Below are positions 1 to 8,353 of a stretch of DNA of 28,635 bases, in pieces. The notes under the pieces are model-generated. The model saw nothing but the letters and a program-made list of their open reading frames with translations. It ran no database searches and was not told the DNA's origin. The DNA comes from a virus. The stretch's first letter is position 1, and each line of letters opens with the position of its first letter. The stretch lies in IMG/VR virus record IMGVR_UViG_3300013132_000197, positions 1-28,635 of that record; one strand, written 5' to 3'. The translations under genes were made by a program, and so were the position numbers.

Positions 1-945
1 TCTTTCAAGCGCTCTAATCTTATTTGATTCAGCGTTTTTTCTTTTTGCTTCTTCTGATTGAGGTTTCCCATATGCAGGATTTTTTGATCCTAACTTAGCC
101 TGTCTGCATTTTTCAATTTCTTCTTTTTGATCAAGCTTTTCTTTTTTCTTTTTTTCAATAAATTCTAAACGTTTTTTTCTCATTTTTTCTTTTGTTTCTT
201 CGGAGACAAAATGGCCCAAGAGTTTTTTTCTAATTTTTTCTTTCATTTCCTCAGAAGGTTTCCACCCATCACGAGATTTTTTTTGTTTTTCTCTGTATTC
301 CTGAGAAGACCAATTTTTTTTGGCATCTTCGCTTTTTTTCATTTTTACTTCTGGGTCTGAACAGTGTTTTTTCATTAAATCGCTTTTTAATTTTTTAGTT
401 TCAGACCTGTTCTGTCCTTCGACTCGCGCTTCGTGCGTTACCGAATTTCTTGCAAGCTCTAGCGAACGTAACATATGCTCTTTTCCAGCTTCGGTCGAAA
501 TCCAACTTTTCATTGCTTCGCTTTTTTTATTTTTTGTATTTTCACTATTTTGAATTTTAACTAATTTTTCTCTTTCTTTTTGGTTTGACCATCTAGATTT
601 CATCCTATCTGACCTTCTTACTTTTTCAACTTCTGAAATTCCGCTTAAACCTTCTCCACCCTTTGTGAAATTACATCCAAAATCTTCATCAGAAACGTGG
701 TATCCTTTAGCTAAAGTTTTGTATTCCTTTATTAAGTCAATTTCTTTTTTGTTTGCTTCATTTTCATCGTGCGTTTCAAAAACAACGATTCTTTGAATTC
801 CAAATCTTTTTGAAATCGCAGAGTGTTTTTTATTTCTTTTAAGCTGATCTACTCTTCTTTTAGAGCCTTTACCAACATAAAAGATTCTTGGATTTGTTTC
901 TAAAGTCTTGTCTACGTAGACGAATTTTTTTGTGATAGTATGCAT
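1..945 (-). CDS. GIY-YIG homing endonuclease with NUMOD3-like repeats (3' end cut by window edge)
   Basis: An open frame of 315 codons with no stop runs from ATG at 945 off the left edge. The N-terminus has the GIY-YIG nuclease pattern: FVYVD at residues 8-12, FYVGKG at 22-27, basic residues at 29-31, a candidate catalytic Glu in the 59-70 helix, and the GGEGLSG turn at 96-102 common in phage GIY-YIG enzymes. The rest is Lys-rich and made of short repeated helices (about 114-128, 144-158, 190-224). NUMOD3-like DNA-binding motifs follow at about 232-258 and 285-308 (GSKNPAYGKPQSEEAKRKN). Such enzymes are selfish elements that cut intron-less or endonuclease-less alleles to spread; this one is likely free-standing. 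The start lies inside the 3' end of ruvC, giving a 34-base overlap. A hand count of one 60-base block (121-180) gives only 12 G/C, far lower than ruvC. The family call is confident; the target site is unknown. Confidence 0.88.
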   Translation of the reverse strand, partial: MHTITKKFVYVDKTLETNPRIFYVGKGSKRRVDQLKRNKKHSAISKRFGIQRIVVFETHDENEANKKEIDLIKEYKTLAKGYHVSDEDFGCNFTKGGEGLSGISEVEKVRRSDRMKSRWSNQKEREKLVKIQNSENTKNKKSEAMKSWISTEAGKEHMLRSLELARNSVTHEARVEGQNRSETKKLKSDLMKKHCSDPEVKMKKSEDAKKNWSSQEYREKQKKSRDGWKPSEEMKEKIRKKLLGHFVSEETKEKMRKKRLEFIEKKKKEKLDQKEEIEKCRQAKLGSKNPAYGKPQSEEAKRKNAESNKIRALER

Positions 946-1487
946 GCTGCCCTCGCTACACAATAACTATCAGTTGCGTCTCTAGACCAATCAACTATTT
1001 CACCGTTTTTCTTTGTTGGCCAGGTGATGTGTTTTAGGTCGTGTTCTGCCATATACTTAAAGACCTGTTCCTTACCGCTCATCCCAGCGATCGACGTCCT
1101 CTGCACTTTGATCCCACACAATTTTCGGGCGGAAGAAGAGGCGATGTACTCCGGATCGACTTTGAATATTTCTCGCGAGATATAGGACGTGATGCCGTTG
1201 AAGCGCATCAAGGTAGTGATAGTAGCGGCCGAAGACATTCCTTTCTGGAATCCCATGAGAGGTTCCTCGAGGGCGACTCGATAGGCTCCAGGGTATTTCT
1301 CCAATAAGTTCGATAATTCAACGGCGACCGTGTCCGCCTTTTCCCATAACGTCTTGCACTTTTTGAACTCGATTCGATCTAGGTGAAGTATGTGAGACCC
1401 TCGATCGTCGGACAACGTCCCTGGATCGATGATGCAAACACCCGTCACTGAAGTTGAAACGTCTAAACCGAGTATCAGGTTAGCCAC
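912..1487 (-). CDS. ruvC: RuvC-like Holliday junction resolvase / crossover junction endonuclease
   Basis: This 191-residue protein has the RNase H-fold layout of RuvC: the first acidic residue in LGLDVSTS (D9), a second strand with ALEEP (E74/E75), and the last acidic pair in SRDATDSYCVARAA (D170, D173), where RuvC proteins carry their final catalytic Asp. Length is close to bacterial and phage RuvC. It would resolve branched DNA made by recombination-dependent replication before packaging, which fits its place beside a gp4-like nuclease and virion genes. The start is GTG at 1487; the next in-frame codon upstream is a stop within 12 bases, so no earlier start is possible. No strong Shine-Dalgarno is visible. 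Two 60-base blocks counted by hand have 32 and 29 G/C, far above the roughly one-third G/C of the virion genes. The homing endonuclease begins inside its 3' end, but the RuvC core is complete. Confidence 0.88.
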   Translation of the reverse strand: MANLILGLDVSTSVTGVCIIDPGTLSDDRGSHILHLDRIEFKKCKTLWEKADTVAVELSNLLEKYPGAYRVALEEPLMGFQKGMSSAATITTLMRFNGITSYISREIFKVDPEYIASSSARKLCGIKVQRTSIAGMSGKEQVFKYMAEHDLKHITWPTKKNGEIVDWSRDATDSYCVARAACILSQKNSST

Positions 1488-1528
1488 GTATGTTTCTTAA
1501 AGCAGAATTGACCTTCAGTAAAATCCTA

Positions 1529-1921
1529 TTAAAGCAGACCCATATCTTTTAATTCTATTTCTGTAAGTATTTTATAGGTCAAATCGTGTGCAGTGCACCA
1601 TTCTTTTGCAGCTCTAATTTTCTTGACCACGGTGGCTTGACCTAGTTTACGAGACGGTTTAATTTCAACTATAATTTTTTTACCATCCTTGTACTCGACT
1701 TGAAAGTCTGGATAGTATTTGCGAATCTTTTTTGTGCGTTGATTGGAAACGTATTCGATCGCTAGTTTTTCGTAGGACCACGCGACGATATTAGGATCCG
1801 AGTCGAGATATTCCATGTACTTTTGCTCCCAACCCGAACGATACTTACACTCGCCTGCGATCGGAGAAGAGTGGGTTCCACGTTTGTAACGACTTTTTCT
1901 TTTTTTCTTTTTTAGCGCCAT
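1529..1921 (-). CDS. gp4-like head completion protein, TnsA/PD-(D/E)xK nuclease fold
   Basis: This 130-residue basic protein matches the pattern of T4 gp4-type head completion proteins, which share the TnsA N-terminal endonuclease fold. Visible motif residues are RSGWE (E32), a strand with IVAWSYE near 45-51, YYPDF (D72) and the VEIKP strand (E86, K88), which together make a PD-(D/E)xK active site. A short ILTE strand lies near the C-terminus. In T4, gp4 acts late in head maturation, probably trimming or finishing packaged DNA ends. The N-terminal 20 residues are Lys/Arg-rich and could bind DNA. The start lies 2 bases after the stop of the preceding 813-residue gene and shows no Shine-Dalgarno of its own, so translation is probably coupled. 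The gp4 match is from memory of the family pattern; a more general TnsA-like nuclease is the alternative. Confidence 0.75.
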   Translation of the reverse strand: MALKKKKRKSRYKRGTHSSPIAGECKYRSGWEQKYMEYLDSDPNIVAWSYEKLAIEYVSNQRTKKIRKYYPDFQVEYKDGKKIIVEIKPSRKLGQATVVKKIRAAKEWCTAHDLTYKILTEIELKDMGLL

Positions 1922-1923
1922 GA

Positions 1924-4365
1924 TTAAAAATCGAAAGCTACTTTAAACATAAGTTTTTCACTTTCTCTTTTAATAACGGGCTGCGCCAGTGTAGCTTTAG
2001 CGACGACGTTTAAGTTTTCATCGTGGAAATTTATGTTTGAGATGTAAACAAAAGATTGCGTATCGTTCGGGTCTATCGATGCGCTAATTGAATTTTGCAC
2101 TATAGCATATGATGGATTTGAAGAAGAATTTAGCAACGCAGATGGCGCTAAAATTTCGTATTTCGAAGAATGCAGTTTTTGTTCTCCTTTAAAAGACATT
2201 TCGTAATTATCTTTTCCAAAGAAATACAAGTGAGGACTTTTAATAACGACGACGCCTTCATTATAAAAGATATTACCAATTGAGTTTTGTTTTTTATGCG
2301 GAGTTAATGCATCTGCACGATAGAGATTGCCGACTCCGTCGTCTTTTATTGTTATAGAAATTTTTCCGTCAGATCCGCTAAGCGACGTATCTTTAAGCTC
2401 AAAAGAATTTGGTAAAATTCTACTACCGAAAAACAAATTACTGATATCAAAAAATACAACTTGGTCTGAGGAAGGATCTTTTAATCTTTGGAATATTGTT
2501 AAAGGCGCGCCAGATATTGAACCAGAGGTATTCGAATAACTAGTAAATGCAGAACCAGGCGGCAAACCTGGATTTTCTGGCGAAAAACCGATTAATTGCG
2601 ATAAGAAGTTAGAACCTGACGGATCGAAAGTTTTTCCTACTAGCAAAGAAGCAGTACTTATTAAATTATCTAAGCTAATGATACTCTTGTCTGTTCTTCC
2701 CAAAGCATCGACATATTTTGTAGAATCTTCGGTGTCAAGCCAATCATAGTTCGCGCTAAAGTTCCCGTCGTCGCAAGGTAATATAGACAAATTTCTCTTC
2801 TTTACTAATGGACTTTGGTATAGAAAGTAATTAGCTGATTCTGCTGAGGTCGTATAATCAATTGCGACGCCAGTAAGATGATGTAATCTTGGGTAAATCT
2901 TGTTGGCAAGATCTTTGGTGTAATTTTCTAAATTAATGTAATGACCCGCGACAGAAAATGCCATTCCAACATTAAACGGATCGTCAGTTGTTCCGTCTAC
3001 CTCTTGAAAAGGCGTGATTAATATACCACCATGATCACCGACATATTTTCTTGTAGGAGCGCTTTTCGTAAAAAATGGAGGACAATAAAATGCTATCGAA
3101 GAAGTGTTCAAAGCGTTCAAACCGCTGCCCGACGTTTGTAATATCTCGTTATCGAAAATATAATTTCTTCTAATTATTAGCTCATGTAATTCTGCTTTTA
3201 ATGGATGTCTGAAAGCGTAATTACTTGGATAATCGAGTACTCCGCTAGTATCTATTAGTTCTTCAACACCGTCTCTTTCGGCAGCGAGGTCGCTAAAAAA
3301 CAAAGATTGACTGGACGTATGGTAGTTGTTACCTTCATAAAAATTACCAACGCACAAAACTCGAGGGTCATCCAGATCCCCGTATACTTTAGGCATAATT
3401 GTACCAGAGGGTACGGTGAAAGTTCCAACGTCGACTCCGTCGACATTAAAGGTACCTACACCGGCGTCAATGTCGTTTGTGCCCCAACGAACTATGACTC
3501 TATGCCAATTGTTATAAGACAAAGAATTGTCATTAGATAAGAAAATTAAATCGTTTGGATAAGATCCTGCGATGGCTTTAGACGGGACGATATCGGCGCT
3601 ATGACTCAACTGCAACTGTAATCTGAAGCCTGTCGGTAATCCATTTTCGTCCTTTGAAGAACCGGTGATTAATGACAATGCGTAGCTTGAAGATAAGTGA
3701 AATATTGTTCCTGCTTTAAAATGACCCGTCGTTATAGAGTCTTCTTTGTATCTTGGATTTATTCTAAAATCGAATGTAAAAGCGCCAGACAAAGCGTAAG
3801 TGCCAGAAACATAACCTACGTGTGAAGGCAATGTCGAATCATCGATTGACGGATACAACAACACGGAAGAAGTAGTCGTGCCAGTCGATGTAAAAAAATT
3901 AAGAGTATTATAGTTCGTATATCCCCAACCCGCGCTTGGGTATTCGTGATTATAATAAGGCATTAACATTTCTTTTACGTTTAATTTTCTTACAGTGTTT
4001 GACGTAAAAGACGGCGAAGGCGTAAAACGTATTACGTTTATTTGTTTTTGTTTTTTTACAGAAGAAGACTGTCCATTAACATTGTTTAGATAAGTTTGTA
4101 ATCCACCCAAAAAGGAGCCACCTGTTTGAATGGATTTTGCTTTATTTACTAAGCTTAACCTAAACGATTCTAAATTAGAATCCTTAGCGTAAGATGAAGA
4201 AAAGTTTTCTAGTGGAATTGATTCTTTTTCAATCGTAGAATTACGAGCGAATAAATTTATAGAGCCAACAGCTCCTCCCGTAGAAGAAGAAACATAAGAT
4301 CTTTTTGGATTTACTAAAATGGTAAAAAATTCTATGTCGTCATTTGTGACTGGTAGTATTGCCAT
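1924..4365 (-). CDS. Virion structural protein with LamG/ConA-like domain, probable tail or fibre component
   Basis: This 813-residue protein has no signal peptide or membrane segment and is rich in Ser, Thr, Asn and Gly, typical of phage tail or appendage proteins. Residues about 185-405 look like a LamG/concanavalin-A-like jelly roll: alternating strands (GAFTFDFRINP, NNWHRVIVRWG, GTFNVDGVDVG) closed by HELIIRRNYIFDNEI, the usual end of this domain. That fold often binds glycans, so surface recognition is possible. The last 100-150 residues (FYNEGVVVI ... SSNPSY ... LAQPVIKRESEK ... FDF) resemble the end of the neighbouring 416-residue protein and probably form a shared structural module. 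It is last in the seven-gene virion block, 21 bases after that neighbour. A GGAA 7 bases before the ATG is a weak ribosome site. The exact virion role is not known. Confidence 0.7.
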   Translation of the reverse strand: MAILPVTNDDIEFFTILVNPKRSYVSSSTGGAVGSINLFARNSTIEKESIPLENFSSSYAKDSNLESFRLSLVNKAKSIQTGGSFLGGLQTYLNNVNGQSSSVKKQKQINVIRFTPSPSFTSNTVRKLNVKEMLMPYYNHEYPSAGWGYTNYNTLNFFTSTGTTTSSVLLYPSIDDSTLPSHVGYVSGTYALSGAFTFDFRINPRYKEDSITTGHFKAGTIFHLSSSYALSLITGSSKDENGLPTGFRLQLQLSHSADIVPSKAIAGSYPNDLIFLSNDNSLSYNNWHRVIVRWGTNDIDAGVGTFNVDGVDVGTFTVPSGTIMPKVYGDLDDPRVLCVGNFYEGNNYHTSSQSLFFSDLAAERDGVEELIDTSGVLDYPSNYAFRHPLKAELHELIIRRNYIFDNEILQTSGSGLNALNTSSIAFYCPPFFTKSAPTRKYVGDHGGILITPFQEVDGTTDDPFNVGMAFSVAGHYINLENYTKDLANKIYPRLHHLTGVAIDYTTSAESANYFLYQSPLVKKRNLSILPCDDGNFSANYDWLDTEDSTKYVDALGRTDKSIISLDNLISTASLLVGKTFDPSGSNFLSQLIGFSPENPGLPPGSAFTSYSNTSGSISGAPLTIFQRLKDPSSDQVVFFDISNLFFGSRILPNSFELKDTSLSGSDGKISITIKDDGVGNLYRADALTPHKKQNSIGNIFYNEGVVVIKSPHLYFFGKDNYEMSFKGEQKLHSSKYEILAPSALLNSSSNPSYAIVQNSISASIDPNDTQSFVYISNINFHDENLNVVAKATLAQPVIKRESEKLMFKVAFDF

Positions 4366-4386
4366 TTTGACATTCCAATGTATCTT

Positions 4387-5637
4387 TTAGAAGTCTAAAC
4401 GAACTCTAAACGTAAGATCTCTTTCCGGGCTTTTTTCGACGGGTCTGCTTAACTTAGCGACTGCTAACAAGTTATTATTACCATCATATAAGCCCACCGT
4501 TGTTATATACGTAAAGGTGTCTTGTACGCCTTCTTGTCCTTCGTCTATTACTACAATTCTCTTGTTAGAATCTACGAATGTAGGATTTGCGGAATAATTG
4601 AATTCATCTGCTCCTGCTCTACAATAAATTAACGTACTATTTATGTTAGTTACATTTTGAAAAGTAATAGCCGTTAAAGAACCAGATTGAAATCTTGCTG
4701 AACATATGTGATCTAAAATATTATCGATACTTGCTGACATGATAAAATCAGGAATAAATTTGGATGTTAGAGCCGTTTCCGTGCCAGCTCCACCTAACAT
4801 CAAATTACCCAAAGTAGACATCGCGTCGATCGTCCCCGACATAAATTGACTACCTGAAGTAATTTTTGCCAAATTGAATACAGCAACGCCAGCGTCATAA
4901 AATATTAAACCAACTTTTCTACTGGTGTTTGAAGAATCTACTATGGTTCCATATCGACCGCCGTATGTAGTAAATTTTTCATCATTAGACCCGATATCGG
5001 TAAAAATTGTAGATCCAGAAATCGACGTTTTATTTAAGTTTGTTACACCTTCACCGTCGGCCGAAGGTGGAGTATCACCAACTGGACCTAGTCCAGAAAC
5101 GAAAGAAGCCGTTTGATAAAATCTCAACGCGAACGTTTCGTTTTTTATTTGATCCCTAGAAAATAGACGTTTAAATGCTACGAACATTGCAGCATCAATA
5201 GTATCTTGTGTTACTCCCGATTGTTCTTCAAGCGGTACCTTGAATTCTGAAGAACCATCGCCTAATAAAGTTTGTGCAAATTGTCTATACAACTCGCCCT
5301 TTTCTCTCGCCATTAAAGAGCTACTCGCAAATAACATTTTACCAGAAGTGTCAGTTCCTGTAGATGCTACATCTAATATTCCGTTTTCAAAATCAGGTGC
5401 TAATCCCACTGTAATATCGAATATTGGATTGGCAGTTTGTAGCGTAAAATCTTGATCATATACGGTCTGGAACAAAGACGACGTAACTCCAGGACCGACT
5501 CCACCTGTAACGAAATGTTGGTATTTTCGTCTTGACGTAGATCCGCTGATGTCTTCTTGTAATACATCTATGAGTTGATTGAGAAAAGATTTTGCGGTCT
5601 TTTTATCTGTTGGTGCTAATTCACGAAAAGTTGCCAT
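4387..5637 (-). CDS. Virion structural protein sharing its C-terminal module with the 813-residue neighbour
   Basis: This 416-residue Ser/Thr/Gly-rich protein has no enzyme motif. Its N-terminus (MATFRELAPTDKKTAKSFL) begins a helical segment; the remainder is predicted by eye to be mostly beta. The C-terminal part reads IFYDAGVAVF ... NYSANPTF ... FTYITTVGLYD ... AVAKLSRPVEKSPERD ... VRLDF, parallel to the end of the 813-residue protein. The two therefore share a module, perhaps an assembly or trimerisation piece, and probably sit in the same substructure. A Shine-Dalgarno AAGGA lies 6 bases before the ATG. It is co-directional with, and 14 bases from, the preceding 238-residue gene. I do not recognise it beyond phage virion protein; position and composition are the evidence. 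Confidence 0.68.
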   Translation of the reverse strand: MATFRELAPTDKKTAKSFLNQLIDVLQEDISGSTSRRKYQHFVTGGVGPGVTSSLFQTVYDQDFTLQTANPIFDITVGLAPDFENGILDVASTGTDTSGKMLFASSSLMAREKGELYRQFAQTLLGDGSSEFKVPLEEQSGVTQDTIDAAMFVAFKRLFSRDQIKNETFALRFYQTASFVSGLGPVGDTPPSADGEGVTNLNKTSISGSTIFTDIGSNDEKFTTYGGRYGTIVDSSNTSRKVGLIFYDAGVAVFNLAKITSGSQFMSGTIDAMSTLGNLMLGGAGTETALTSKFIPDFIMSASIDNILDHICSARFQSGSLTAITFQNVTNINSTLIYCRAGADEFNYSANPTFVDSNKRIVVIDEGQEGVQDTFTYITTVGLYDGNNNLLAVAKLSRPVEKSPERDLTFRVRLDF

Positions 5638-5650
5638 GATAATTCCTTAA

Positions 5651-6367
5651 TCAAGATTGGTTAATTGTAACGGGAATAGATAGCGAAAGACCAGAATTTT
5701 GCCCCACTATTCTTATAGACGTAGAAATTTGAAGTACAGTACCACCCGAGGTCGTTACACTTCTTCCATATGTTGTAAAAGCACTATTAGATATGGACTT
5801 AGCGAATAAATTAAAAGTAGCTTGTCGACTTGTATTTGTTAGATTGCTTGCGTTAACAACGTAATGAGCCGTTCTTAAAGCGTCTTGAGATACCTGTCCT
5901 GGATTATTATTTATATTTTCGATCAATAAAAACAGCGATGGATAATAAAGATCAAATACCGCATCGGCTATATTAGCATCAAGTTCTGTAGCTGAATCTG
6001 ATGATGACAATGATTGCTGTATAGTTACACTAGCGTTTTTACCTTGAATTAAAGATACGGTTGCGTTGGCGGATGTCAATGCGAGCTGTGGTAGATAAAC
6101 AAGCGGACTCGGAATGGAGATTAGTTTATTTTTTAGTGCTAGATTTTGATTCGTTAATGCTTCAAATACAGGTGTATTTTTTTCTATTTTTTCTCTACCG
6201 ATGGTTCTACCGTATTTCGTAATAATTCCGTAATTTACTTCGTCGTCGCCTAAAGAAAATCTTACGACATTAAATGATCCATTATTTCTAGCTAAAGCTT
6301 CTCTACCATAGTCAGTTAATACTGCGTCTAAAATTATATTGTTAGTTGAGTTATCTAACCAGCCCAT
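5651..6367 (-). CDS. Virion structural protein with N-terminal 'LDN' module
   Basis: This 238-residue protein starts MGWLDNSTNNIILDAVLTDY and continues GREALARNNGSFNV with an acidic GDDE segment. The same pattern opens the 358-residue protein at the other end of the virion block, so the two are distant paralogues over roughly the first 40 residues. The rest is Ser/Thr/Asn-rich and beta-like, with no catalytic motif. A strong Shine-Dalgarno, AGAGGAG, lies 6 bases before the ATG, and the gene follows a 63-base gap after the 640-residue gene, the largest gap inside the block. That leaves room for its own promoter; the gap contains the perfect palindrome ATACGTAT at 6399-6406. The call as virion protein rests on position and on the shared module. 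Confidence 0.68.
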   Translation of the reverse strand: MGWLDNSTNNIILDAVLTDYGREALARNNGSFNVVRFSLGDDEVNYGIITKYGRTIGREKIEKNTPVFEALTNQNLALKNKLISIPSPLVYLPQLALTSANATVSLIQGKNASVTIQQSLSSSDSATELDANIADAVFDLYYPSLFLLIENINNNPGQVSQDALRTAHYVVNASNLTNTSRQATFNLFAKSISNSAFTTYGRSVTTSGGTVLQISTSIRIVGQNSGLSLSIPVTINQS

Positions 6368-6430
6368 TTATGACTCCTCTACAGTTCTTCGTTATTACAT
6401 ACGTATAAACGATAAAAAATTATTGCTAAT

Positions 6431-8353
6431 TTACTTTGTGTTCTTTACCTTGTTGTTTTGAGTGTCTGGATCATCGATCGTTGCTAATAGTTTAGGATCA
6501 TCTATGTTAATTTTTAGCTGGTCCGATTTTTGATTTTGGACGTTTATAAATTGTAACTTGTAGTATCCGCCTTGTCCTCCATCTTGCTTTGTTGCAACCA
6601 TCTTTTCTACTTTACCTGAATTATATTTTATCTTAAAATATTCAGGCATAAAATATATCTTTAACTTTTGTGAAGATAAACCTGACACTTGTATTATATC
6701 CTTAAACAAATCTACGTTTAATAAAAGGTTGGGATAAGGTCTCGGAGCTCCCGATACGCTAATTAATTTTTTAACTAATTGATTTTTAAAGAAATCGAAA
6801 GTTACTTCATATTGAACGCTGTAATTTGAAATTAAACCATGCGCATCTACACACGCTATTGCGTAGATGTATTTGGAAGAAATTAAATTTTCGTAATCTA
6901 TTTTAAAGTCTTTGTCGTGATAATTGTAGGTAGGAAATTTAGAATATTTAACGAAAGAAGAATTTTCTTTTGTCATATTCAGGTTGTTTCCGTCCACTAG
7001 TTCACCTGTTGTTTGCTTTACGTCTGAAAGATCAAAGCAATGTTGTTCTAATAGTTCAAAAGGTTCGTATATAGATTTTCGTCGAAACACTTGAAATTGC
7101 TTTATGTCCCTTTGAGAATTAAAAGGCATTTGCCAATTAACGTAAAGTTGATTTTGTTTAAAATTCCAAACAAAATTCACGTCTATAGGCGCGGGAGGTG
7201 GTAAATCTTCTTTACAAATTACAGTTTTTGTTTCTGGTTTACCTGCGCAATAATAAGTGCATGTGTTTGTTGTTGAACTATTTTCTAAAACTGATGGCAT
7301 TTCAAACTTGACGATAGGACGTATCGCATACATGTATATCCCACCGTATTTTACGTTAACGTCTAATATCGACGTTGTTGCAACGTTTTCGACGAAAATA
7401 GTTTTGTCTTTAACGTAAGAATCATTTTCAAATCTATATTTATCTATTGTGTAACCCACTACTTCAACCGTGGTTGTACCGTCTGGTAATTTCGTGTCTT
7501 GTGGTCCAATCGACACTGGTTGGACGGTTACGTCCGTCGCATTGTTGTTTATATTTTTAGAAATAAAACTATTGATTTGCGTTAAAACGCCGTCTGGTAG
7601 GGTCGATGAATTAAACACATCTGCAAGAACTGAATTATTAATTTGCGAATTTATTTTTATGTTTTGATTTGCGAATTCATCGAATGCAGTTTGTAGTTTT
7701 TTATCGACGTTATCAAAAAACTTATAACCGACTATTGTGTCAGATTTATCGACGAAGCTCTCTATAGACTCTATAGCTGTTCTTATTTGCTGCCTTAAAC
7801 TCTCCGTTTTGGGATTCTCGGGGGTTTCTTCATAATCTTTTAATAATTCAGTTACGAAATTTTCGAGTATAGAAGCTTGACTAATACCCGATTCGGCCAA
7901 CGCTTCTCCGACGACATTTTTATTGATGTCTTCTGCGGCATTGTCAAATGCTTCATAGCTAGAAAAACTATAGGGCACATGTTTTGAACTTATAATATTG
8001 TCTTGTGTAAAAATTTTTGAATAATTTTTTTGTAATTCGGGATTCTTTGTGGAGTTATTACTAGCATTATCTATCAAACCAGGTATTACGAATTCACCAA
8101 CTTGTCGTTTGATTAATGGTCTTGTAGCCCAAGAAAGCTCTATATATCTTGGTATTCTTAAAGAAAAACTGGTTAAATTAACGTCATTTTTTATTATCGT
8201 TTGTTTTTTATAGACGTCAGGAATTACGGGATTTTCTTGCGTGCTTTCGTCGGTCGTGTAAAAATTATAAAAAAATGTCGTAGAAAATTTTTCTACCAAC
8301 TTTGGTATATTAATAGAAAAGGCTGGCGTTGACGGTTTTGAATTAGTAAACAT
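6431..8353 (-). CDS. Large virion protein with fibronectin III-like domain(s)
   Basis: This 640-residue protein begins with its ATG overlapping the TAA of the 1276-residue gene (TAATG), so the two are translationally coupled. The middle, about residues 385-515, looks like an FN3-type beta sandwich: it opens PPPAPIDVNFVW, continues with LYVNWQMPF and a QFQVFRRKS strand, and closes with YIYAIACVDAHGLISNYS, the classic 'Y.V.A.D..G..S' ending. A less clear sandwich may precede it (YIDKYRF-like strand through KYGGIYMYAIRPIV). The N-terminal third is partly helical and Asn/Ser-rich. FN3 domains are common add-ons in phage tail and baseplate proteins and bind weakly to glycans or partner proteins. 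No catalytic residues or membrane segment are visible. Its place between two other virion-type genes supports a tail or baseplate role. Confidence 0.65.
   Translation of the reverse strand: MFTNSKPSTPAFSINIPKLVEKFSTTFFYNFYTTDESTQENPVIPDVYKKQTIIKNDVNLTSFSLRIPRYIELSWATRPLIKRQVGEFVIPGLIDNASNNSTKNPELQKNYSKIFTQDNIISSKHVPYSFSSYEAFDNAAEDINKNVVGEALAESGISQASILENFVTELLKDYEETPENPKTESLRQQIRTAIESIESFVDKSDTIVGYKFFDNVDKKLQTAFDEFANQNIKINSQINNSVLADVFNSSTLPDGVLTQINSFISKNINNNATDVTVQPVSIGPQDTKLPDGTTTVEVVGYTIDKYRFENDSYVKDKTIFVENVATTSILDVNVKYGGIYMYAIRPIVKFEMPSVLENSSTTNTCTYYCAGKPETKTVICKEDLPPPAPIDVNFVWNFKQNQLYVNWQMPFNSQRDIKQFQVFRRKSIYEPFELLEQHCFDLSDVKQTTGELVDGNNLNMTKENSSFVKYSKFPTYNYHDKDFKIDYENLISSKYIYAIACVDAHGLISNYSVQYEVTFDFFKNQLVKKLISVSGAPRPYPNLLLNVDLFKDIIQVSGLSSQKLKIYFMPEYFKIKYNSGKVEKMVATKQDGGQGGYYKLQFINVQNQKSDQLKINIDDPKLLATIDDPDTQNNKVKNTK

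Noticed and set aside
320-553. 77-codon plus-strand frame at the left edge
   Set aside because: Lies fully within the minus-strand endonuclease, has a Phe/Ser-rich composition typical of the reverse of an A-rich gene, and no ribosome site.
1529-1921. Tn7-type transposon TnsA
   Set aside because: The protein has the TnsA nuclease fold, but there is no TnsB or TnsC and no transposon ends; the phage gp4-like role beside virion genes fits better.
5916-5926. T4 late promoter-like TATTTATA/TATAAATA on the minus strand
   Set aside because: Lies inside the 238-residue coding region, not before a gene; likely AT-rich coincidence.
6368-6430. Possible promoter with ATACGTAT palindrome in the 63-base gap inside the virion block
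   Set aside because: No consistent -35/-10 pair on the minus strand; an 8-base palindrome is common by chance.
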